A DNA stretch of 26,474 nucleotides from a virus, in IMG/VR virus record IMGVR_UViG_3300036864_000072, positions 1 to 26,474 of that record; one strand, 5' to 3'. The position numbers were made by a program, and so were the translations under genes. Shown piece by piece: positions 12,599 to 17,632 of the stretch. The stretch's first letter is position 1; each line of letters starts with the position of its first letter. The notes below the pieces were generated by a model. That model made no database searches. It had not been told where the DNA came from and saw only the letters and a list, made by a program, of their open reading frames with translations.

Positions 12599-12912
12599 AC
12601 CGCCGCTCCTTCTTCGCCCGGCTGCTCGGGATCGCGGCGATACCGGTCGCGGGCAAGGTCGCGGCGATGCTACCGGCCGCAGAGTGGACCGAGGAGCTGT
12701 ACGACGCCTCCAACGTCTCGGTGACCTCGATCGCGCGCGGGTTGTGGCCGACGATCGGCTCGTACCGCGAGTACGTCGATCTGCGCACGCTGGTGCGTGC
12801 ACATCTTGATCGGTGGCTCAACGATGAGTTCGACCGGGTCTTCTATGAGGCGCTAACCACGAATAAACCCCTTGCATTCCCCGCCAGAACGCCTATAACT
12901 CGAAAGTTCTAG
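12595..12912 (+). CDS. Small protein with twin-arginine-like N-terminus
   Basis: A 105-residue protein with a GTG start in a GTGA overlap. It opens MNRRSFFARLLGIAAIPVAG, an RRxFF sequence followed by a moderately hydrophobic stretch, close to a Tat signal. A globular, acidic and aromatic part follows (residues 30-95). Similar short proteins are found near head genes of other phages. It ends 32 bases before a strong terminator and so closes this gene block. Export through Tat is a prediction only; a basic amphipathic helix is the alternative. Confidence 0.6.
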   Translation: MNRRSFFARLLGIAAIPVAGKVAAMLPAAEWTEELYDASNVSVTSIARGLWPTIGSYREYVDLRTLVRAHLDRWLNDEFDRVFYEALTTNKPLAFPARTPITRKF

Positions 12913-12943
12913 GCTTCACAACTGCATTCATTGATGGCTCCGG

Positions 12944-12965
12944 ACCCGCGCAAGCGGGTTTTTTT
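12944..12965 (+). terminator. Rho-independent terminator
   Basis: ACCCGC (12944-12949), loop GCAA, GCGGGT (12954-12959), then seven T (12959-12965). It is strong and lies between the regulator block and the packaging genes. Confidence 0.85.
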
Positions 12966-13101
12966 ACGCCCATCGTGCCCCGGACTGTCCCTCGCCGGCG
13001 CCGCGGTTCCTCCTCCTACCGCGCTCTGCGCTGGACCAACGAGGGGCAGCCCGATGCGGTCGAGCCAAGCTCCACATCAACCCCACGGAGATCCAGAGAC
13101 G

Positions 13102-13302
13102 ATGGCGACTTTCGGAATGGTCAAGAAGCGCGGGCAGAGCCGCACGAATCGGCGCGGTCAGTCGGCAAGCGTTCGCGGCACCAGCGGTCTCCCCGACATG
13201 CGCAAGAACCCCGAGCGCGTCCCGGCGGGCAACACCGCCACCGTGAGCCGCGGCCGCATCGCCAACCTGGGCAAGTTCGCCCACGGGCTCAAGCAGCGAT
13301 GA
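13102..13302 (+). CDS. Small basic phage protein
   Basis: A 66-residue, strongly basic protein (MATFGMVKKRGQSR...) with many Arg, Gly and Ser and little predicted order. An in-frame ATG at 13054 sits behind GAGGGG and would add 16 residues; either start is possible. The 189 bases before 13102 hold a terminator and no other frame I trust. It may bind nucleic acid or act as a virion-associated peptide; this is not known. Confidence 0.55.
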   Translation: MATFGMVKKRGQSRTNRRGQSASVRGTSGLPDMRKNPERVPAGNTATVSRGRIANLGKFAHGLKQR

Positions 13303-13445
13303 CCTACATCGTCCAGCGCGGCCGCGCCGACGACCCGCAACGCGTGTTCATCGACGCCATCCTCCACGCTGGCTGCACGGAGATCACCACGATCGAAGCC
13401 GCGAGTTGGAAGGACGCCAGGGAGAAATATCAATGGCTCGGCTGA
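13299..13445 (+). CDS. Very small phage protein of unknown function
   Basis: A 48-residue protein in an ATGA overlap with the gene before. It has a strand-helix-strand-helix layout (TYIVQRG, QRVFIDAILHAG, EITTIEAA, WKDAREKYQ), compact enough to be a small folded domain. The function is unknown. Confidence 0.6.
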   Translation: MTYIVQRGRADDPQRVFIDAILHAGCTEITTIEAASWKDAREKYQWLG

Positions 13446-13633
13446 CCAAGCGCGCTCGCGACGCCATCCCCACATCCCAGTTCGCTGGGCCCAACCGCAG
13501 CTTCCCGATCGAGGACGCTGCGCACGCCAAGGCGGCAATCATGCTGTCGGGCCATGCTGCGAACCCCGGCCAGATTCGCGCCCGAGCCCGCGCCAAGCTC
13601 GCGCAGTACCGTCGCGGCAAGAGTGGCTACTAA
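13433..13633 (+). CDS. Small phage protein, structural-region type
   Basis: A 66-residue protein starting at ATG 13433 behind AGGGAGA. The sequence follows a pattern I know from phage and prophage proteins: 'RDAIPTSQFAGPNRSFPI', then 'HAKAAIMLSG', then 'QIRARARAKL'. In other phages the motif stands alone or at the end of larger head-region proteins. It is basic and helical at the C-terminus. The molecular role is not established. Confidence 0.65.
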   Translation: MARLTKRARDAIPTSQFAGPNRSFPIEDAAHAKAAIMLSGHAANPGQIRARARAKLAQYRRGKSGY

Positions 13634-13811
13634 AGCAAAGCCGCACCTGGCCTTCGCCAGCGGCGTCTGGTGGTGCATGGGTCCGGAGACCATCAGGGCC
13701 GGTTACAACAGGGCTGACGCTTACCAGCGTTGGCAGGGCCACATCCGCCCGCCGAGAGACACGTGGGGCCTGCGAGCACCAGAGCGTCCAGCACGTCTGA
13801 TATGTCGCTAA
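13623..13811 (+). CDS. Small Trp-rich phage protein
   Basis: A 62-residue protein with GTG start, overlapping the previous gene by 11 bases and the small terminase gene by 10. Trp16, Trp17, Trp38 and Trp48 stand out, with the string SGVWWCMG. It is basic towards the end. Small proteins with a 'WWC' core lie next to terminase genes in other phages. The function is unknown. Confidence 0.5.
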   Translation: MATKAKPHLAFASGVWWCMGPETIRAGYNRADAYQRWQGHIRPPRDTWGLRAPERPARLICR

Positions 13812-14434
13812 CAGCCAAGCAGGAAGCATTCGCCCAAGCGGTCGCGCACGGCAGCAATGCCAGTGAGGCGTACCGGCAGGTATTCGGTCAAAGGCGCTCA
13901 TCGGACAAGACCATCAACGAGCAGGCGTCGCGGCTGATGCGCAAGGTACACGCAAGGGTTACCGAGTTGCGCGCGCCGGCGCTCCTCGCGGCCGAGCACA
14001 CCATCCTGGTGGACCTCAAACGCACCATCTTCGAGAGCGCACGCGTCGGCTTCTCCGACATTCGCAAGCTCTTCGGCCCTGGTGGCCGGCTGCTCGACCC
14101 GCATGAGTGGGACGACGACACCGCAGCGGCGGTGGCCAGCGTGGAGCGCGTCGCGCTCTTCGGCAAGGGTACCGACGGTCTCGGCCAGATCGGCTACACG
14201 ACCAAGGTGAAACTGTGGAACAAAGGAGAGGCGCTCGACACGCTGATGAAGAACCTCGGCGGATACAAGCGCGACAACGAGCAGAAGAAGGACGTCCTCG
14301 CCGATCTGCCGTACGAAACCTTGAAGATGCTGGAGCGCACGCTCAGTGGCCTTGTTGAGCGACGAGCTCTCGCTGCTCCCATTGGAGGCGCAGTCCGACC
14401 TCCTCGGGCGCGTGCGAAGCAAGCTCGAGCGTAA
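13802..14434 (+). CDS. terS: Terminase small subunit
   Basis: A 210-residue protein (MSLTAKQEAFAQAVAHGSN...). The first 60 residues match the terminase small subunit family: LTAKQEAFAQA, NASEAYRQVFG, and INEQASRLMRKVHARVTEL, which form the DNA-binding helical domain. The middle part should form the oligomer ring, and the end is basic (RPPRARAKQARA). It recognises the packaging site on phage DNA and feeds it to the large subunit. The end overlaps the large subunit gene by 89 bases in another frame. Confidence 0.85.
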   Translation: MSLTAKQEAFAQAVAHGSNASEAYRQVFGQRRSSDKTINEQASRLMRKVHARVTELRAPALLAAEHTILVDLKRTIFESARVGFSDIRKLFGPGGRLLDPHEWDDDTAAAVASVERVALFGKGTDGLGQIGYTTKVKLWNKGEALDTLMKNLGGYKRDNEQKKDVLADLPYETLKMLERTLSGLVERRALAAPIGGAVRPPRARAKQARA

Positions 14435-15800
14435 CAAGCTCTTTGATCTCTACCCCGACAAGGGGCCGCTAAGGCGCGAGCTCTACCCGAAGCACCAGGC
14501 ATTCCTCGCCGCCGGCCGGACGCACAGCGTCCGCATGATGATGGCGGCCAATCGCGTCGGCAAGACCGAGGGTTGCGCGCTGTACGAAGTGGCCCTCCAC
14601 ATGACCGGCAAGTATCCGAGCTGGTGGGAAGGCCGACGGTTCACGCGACCGGTGCGCGTGTGGGTGTGCGGCGACACCGGTAAGACCCTGCGGGAGATCC
14701 TGCAGGTCAAGTTGCTTGGCGCTTGGGCCAATTTCGGCACCGGGCTCATTCCGGCCGATGACCTGCTCGACTGGAAGAACAAGTCGGGCGTCGCCGAATC
14801 GATCGACACCTTCACCGTGCGTCACGTGAGCGGCGGCAAGTCGCACGGCGTGTTCAAGTCCTACGAGTCGGGCCGCATCGCGTTCCAGGGCAGCGAGCAG
14901 GACATCATCGTGCTCGATGAAGAGCCGCCGCTTACCACGGCGCTCGACATCTACAGCGAGTGCATCACCCGCACCATGACCACCGATGGCCTGGTGATGC
15001 TGACCTTCACGCCGCTGTTCGGCATGACGAAGCTGATCAAGCACATGCGCGAGTCGCACGTGTGGGAGATCGGTGCCACGTGGGACGACGTCCCGCACCT
15101 GAGCCAAGAAGCCAAGGAGAAACTTTGGGCGAGCTATCCGCCGCACATGCGCGATGCCCGCTCCAAAGGCATCCCGCAGCGAGGATCCGGCGTCGTGTTC
15201 CCGGTCTCTGAGCACACGATCACGGTCGAACCGTTCATTATCCCGGCGATCTGGCCGTGCATCGGGGGCCTCGACTTCGGTTGGGATCACCCGAGCGCTG
15301 CGGCCAAGCTCGCGCACGATCGCGACAACGACACGATCTACGTCGTCGGCACCTATCGCGAGCGCGAGAAAACGCCGCTTGAGTTCGCCGCGGGCGTGCG
15401 CTCATGGGGCAAATGGCTGCCTTGGGCGTGGCCGGCGGATGGCCTGCGCAAGGACAAAGACCCGCGCGCTGGCAAGCAGCTCGCGCAGCTCTACCGCGAC
15501 GAGGGCCTGTCCATGCTGCCCGAGCCGGCGAGCTTCAGCGACGAGAAGCTCGAGCACAGCCTCAACGATGGCGTGATTGGCATGCTCACCATGATGCAGG
15601 CCGGCCGCTTCAAGGTCATGGCGCATCTGACCGAGTGGTTCATCGAGTTTCGCGACTACTACCGCAAGGACGGCGTCATCGTAGCCGAGGCGGAAGACTT
15701 GATGTGCGCCACGCGCTACGCCTGGATGATGCGCCGCCATGCACGCGTGAAGCCGAGCAAGAGCCTCGGCGCAACACCAGCGAATTGGCGGACTGTTTGA
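14346..15800 (+). CDS. terL: Terminase large subunit, P22 gp2-like
   Basis: A 484-residue packaging ATPase-nuclease, close to the 499 residues of P22 gp2. I keep the GTG start at 14346 because residues 20-60 (DLYPDKGPLRRELYPKH) are typical of the family's N-terminus. Walker A is ANRVGKTE (68-75), Walker B IIVLDEEP with Asp191 and Glu192, and the coupling motif LTFTP is at 219-223. The nuclease domain starts near residue 306 with GGLDFGWDHP (Asp310, Asp314), followed by acidic residues towards the end (VIVAEAEDLM). It pumps DNA into the prohead through the portal and cuts it. P22-type enzymes work by headful packaging, so terminally redundant, permuted genomes are likely. Confidence 0.93.
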   Translation: MALLSDELSLLPLEAQSDLLGRVRSKLERNKLFDLYPDKGPLRRELYPKHQAFLAAGRTHSVRMMMAANRVGKTEGCALYEVALHMTGKYPSWWEGRRFTRPVRVWVCGDTGKTLREILQVKLLGAWANFGTGLIPADDLLDWKNKSGVAESIDTFTVRHVSGGKSHGVFKSYESGRIAFQGSEQDIIVLDEEPPLTTALDIYSECITRTMTTDGLVMLTFTPLFGMTKLIKHMRESHVWEIGATWDDVPHLSQEAKEKLWASYPPHMRDARSKGIPQRGSGVVFPVSEHTITVEPFIIPAIWPCIGGLDFGWDHPSAAAKLAHDRDNDTIYVVGTYREREKTPLEFAAGVRSWGKWLPWAWPADGLRKDKDPRAGKQLAQLYRDEGLSMLPEPASFSDEKLEHSLNDGVIGMLTMMQAGRFKVMAHLTEWFIEFRDYYRKDGVIVAEAEDLMCATRYAWMMRRHARVKPSKSLGATPANWRTV

Positions 15801-16126
15801 CATTTGACAAACAACCCGCACCACCAAGCGAGCGGCGTGAACACTGGTTCCTTCCTGTGCGGCCACACCAGGTGAAGCACACAACGGAAGGTAGCGCCGC
15901 TCGCGAATCTTCAATGGGAAGGGCGGACACGCCAACGAGGCGCGAATGCCGGAGGCTCTGTAAGTCCGTAAGCGGCGTAATGGTCCCAGCGGCGTGGCGC
16001 AGCAGTCGGGCGCTGAATAAGTCCTTCGGAGCTGGGCGCCGCGTTGCCGCCTTCCCCGCCCCCTGTATCACCCCGGCCGCCGAAGGGCCCAAGCGAGTCC
16101 GGACCTAATTCACCAAGGAGAAGGCA
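15801..16126 (+). other. 326-base gap between terL and the next gene
   Basis: No gene here is well supported. A tandem TTTGACA repeat spans the terL stop (15796-15808) but has no matching -10 box. A 64-codon frame from ATG 15914 has no ribosome site and a poor composition. The last 20 bases hold the strong AAGGAGAAGG site of the next gene. A control region or decayed gene is possible. Confidence 0.4.
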
Positions 16127-16360
16127 ATGCACTACAAGAATGGACGCGAGGCAAAGAACGGTGACAAGGTTGTGCTGATTCCAAGCTACGGCTCGCCCGT
16201 GATCGGCATCCTCTACGACGCGCAGGCAGGCAACGACTACTGCAACGGCTTCATCGCGCCGATCCGACCCGGTGATCCGTGCCCGAATCTCAAGGAATGC
16301 CTGCACCTGGACGACGTGCTCAAGGCGCTGCCAGCGGAAGTCCCGGATAGCTCGAAGTAA
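16127..16360 (+). CDS. Small phage protein of unknown function
   Basis: A 77-residue protein behind AAGGAGAAGG. It begins MHYKNGREAKNGDKVV, followed by short strands (VLIPSYG, VIGILYDA), a pattern of a small SH3-like barrel known from many phage proteins of the 'M.Y.NGr.ak.GD.V' type. Two Cys (CPNLKEC) lie near residue 55. Its place between terminase and portal is common for it. The function is unknown. Confidence 0.7.
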   Translation: MHYKNGREAKNGDKVVLIPSYGSPVIGILYDAQAGNDYCNGFIAPIRPGDPCPNLKECLHLDDVLKALPAEVPDSSK

Positions 16361-16401
16361 GCGCGAAGGAACACCGGACCTGTTGGTTGCCGGCTGCGTC
16401 C

Positions 16402-16424
16402 GCGCCACGATACGGCGCATTTTT
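16402..16424 (+). terminator. Possible terminator (first of a tandem pair)
   Basis: GCGCC (16402-16406) pairs with GGCGC (16414-16418) around a 7-base loop and is followed by A and five T. The stem is short, so it is moderate in strength. Confidence 0.5.
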
Positions 16425-16430
16425 CTGACA

Positions 16431-16452
16431 ACCCGCCACCCGGCGGGTTTTT
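16431..16452 (+). terminator. Rho-independent terminator (second of the pair)
   Basis: ACCCGCC (16431-16437) pairs with GGCGGGT (16442-16448) around loop ACCC, followed by T to 16452. Nearly the same sequence occurs at 25737, and both copies are followed within a few bases by TCTGGAGG and a start codon. Confidence 0.8.
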
Positions 16453-16468
16453 CACGTCTGGAGGACCA

Positions 16469-16771
16469 ATGACCGGCATCCGCACCCGCATGGACGAGGA
16501 CACACCACCCTTTGACCTGATGCGCCCGATGACGCGAGACGACGCCAAGCGCGCCCTCGAGCATCAACTGCGCTGGCTTGACGGCTCGGGTTCGCTCGAC
16601 ACCGATCGCAAGGCCGGCGATGGCGTCATCTTCGTCAACCTCGACGACCCGGTCTGCAAGGCCATGGGCTTCGACGCGCTCGTCATTTGGTGCGCACAGA
16701 AGGGCCTGTCGATGGCGCTGTGCCCGCGCACGCGCATGGTCGGCCTGTACCGCGACCACACGGTGCACTGA
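16469..16771 (+). CDS. Phage protein of unknown function
   Basis: A 100-residue protein behind GGAGG, directly after a terminator. It has a helix at 22-38 (RDDAKRALEHQLRWL), strands (GVIFVNLDDP, DALVIWCA) and a final segment with CPRTRMVGLYRDH. The fold looks alpha/beta, but I recognise no family. It is followed by two tiny membrane genes in the same transcript. Confidence 0.65.
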   Translation: MTGIRTRMDEDTPPFDLMRPMTRDDAKRALEHQLRWLDGSGSLDTDRKAGDGVIFVNLDDPVCKAMGFDALVIWCAQKGLSMALCPRTRMVGLYRDHTVH

Positions 16772-16872
16772 TGAGCCACGTGTTCCTGGCACTGCTCGCG
16801 CTCGCCATCGGCATCGCCATCGGGCTGGTTCTCGCGTCGATCTTCGCCCCTCTCGCCACGGTGTTCCCCTGA
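16771..16872 (+). CDS. Tiny membrane protein (33 residues)
   Basis: ATG 16771 overlaps the previous TGA (TGATG). The product, MSHVFLALLALAIGIAIGLV and 13 more residues, is one hydrophobic helix from about residue 4 to 25, with no charged residue except His3. It could be a single-pass membrane peptide acting in lysis, exclusion or entry. Position and coupling support expression; the function is unknown. Confidence 0.6.
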   Translation: MSHVFLALLALAIGIAIGLVLASIFAPLATVFP

Positions 16873-16955
16873 TGCCTGCTTGGGCCGTGCTATGGCTGGG
16901 CGTGCTCGCGCTGGCGCTCGGCCTGCTCGTGGTCGTGGTCGCACGCGGCGTCTGA
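16872..16955 (+). CDS. Tiny membrane protein (27 residues)
   Basis: ATG 16872 again overlaps the previous stop (TGATG), and its own stop overlaps the next ATG in the same way. The product, MPAWAVLWLGVLALALGLLV and 7 more residues, is a single transmembrane helix ending in Arg. Together with the 33-residue peptide before it, it forms a coupled pair of mini-membrane proteins. No family is recognised. Confidence 0.55.
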   Translation: MPAWAVLWLGVLALALGLLVVVVARGV

Positions 16956-17350
16956 TGGGCATCGAATTCGGCAAGAACGCGCGTAAGCAGATCGTTCGCG
17001 GCGACATGGTCGCGAGCTTCCAATATGTCAACGGCGAAGAGTCGCTCTGCCTCTGGCGCCTCAACACCCTCAATAGCTCGCTCGCGCTCAAGAACTACGG
17101 CGCGGTCGTGATCGGGCTCTCCTCCGCCTACAAGTACACGGACGACGAGTATCTCGTCGCTCAGTGCCGCACCTACGCCAAGGTGATGGGCTTCGGTGAC
17201 ACCGCGCGCGAAGCCCACCGCATCGCCACTTTCATCCAGGACATGCTCATCGAGCTCTGCACCATGAAACCGCTACCCGCCGCACTCGAAGAGCAGGACC
17301 CCGGCGAGCTCGCGATCAACGGCAACAAGATCGACGTCATCCTGCACTAG
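16955..17350 (+). CDS. Phage protein of unknown function
   Basis: A 131-residue protein starting at ATG 16955 (TGATG). It is mixed alpha/beta: strands around DMVASFQYV and AVVIGLSSAYKY, then helices (EYLVAQCRTYAKVM, EAHRIATFIQDMLIEL). It is soluble and acidic at the end. Lying just before the Tad2-like gene, it could be part of the same accessory set. I cannot assign a function. Confidence 0.65.
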   Translation: MGIEFGKNARKQIVRGDMVASFQYVNGEESLCLWRLNTLNSSLALKNYGAVVIGLSSAYKYTDDEYLVAQCRTYAKVMGFGDTAREAHRIATFIQDMLIELCTMKPLPAALEEQDPGELAINGNKIDVILH

Positions 17351-17364
17351 CAAGAGAGGACCAC

Positions 17365-17586
17365 ATGCAAGGTTTCGGATGGGCATTGAAGCAACTGCGC
17401 AACGGCGACCGCGTTGCCCGCAGCGGCTGGAACGGTAAGGGTATGTGGCTCGCGCTGCAGGTGCCCGATGCGCAGAGCAAGATGACGCTGCCGTACATCT
17501 ACATGAGCACGGCACAGGGCGACCTAGTGCCGTGGCTTGCCTCCCAGACCGACATCCTCGCGATCGACTGGGAAGTCGTTGGCTGA
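17365..17586 (+). CDS. tad2: Tad2-like anti-Thoeris protein (DUF2829)
   Basis: A 73-residue protein behind AGAGGA. It carries the DUF2829 signature from end to end: FGWALKQLRNGDRVARSGWN, then GKGMWLAL, then PYIYM, and the hallmark VPWLASQTDILAIDWEVV. Tested DUF2829 proteins (Tad2) from other phages form tetramers that sequester the cyclic ADP-ribose signal made by Thoeris, so the abortive response does not start. This copy is a little shorter than some members, which carry an extra loop before the PYIYM strand, but keeps the conserved ends. It sits in the late region between terL and the portal gene. Family membership is near certain; the anti-Thoeris role here is inferred by homology. Confidence 0.85.
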   Translation: MQGFGWALKQLRNGDRVARSGWNGKGMWLALQVPDAQSKMTLPYIYMSTAQGDLVPWLASQTDILAIDWEVVG

Positions 17587-17632
17587 TCTGTACTCGCCCG
17601 AGGTAGGCACACCGCCCACCTTGGGCGGAGCC

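Noticed and set aside
15914-16108. 64-codon plus-strand frame in the gap after terL
   Set aside because: No ribosome site, irregular composition rich in Arg, Ser and Pro, and no family resemblance. A decayed gene cannot be excluded.
15911-17218. Long open frame on the minus strand (435 codons)
   Set aside because: It runs opposite to several well-coupled plus genes, including two TGATG junctions, and has a His/Arg/Val-rich composition typical of antisense frames in GC-rich DNA.
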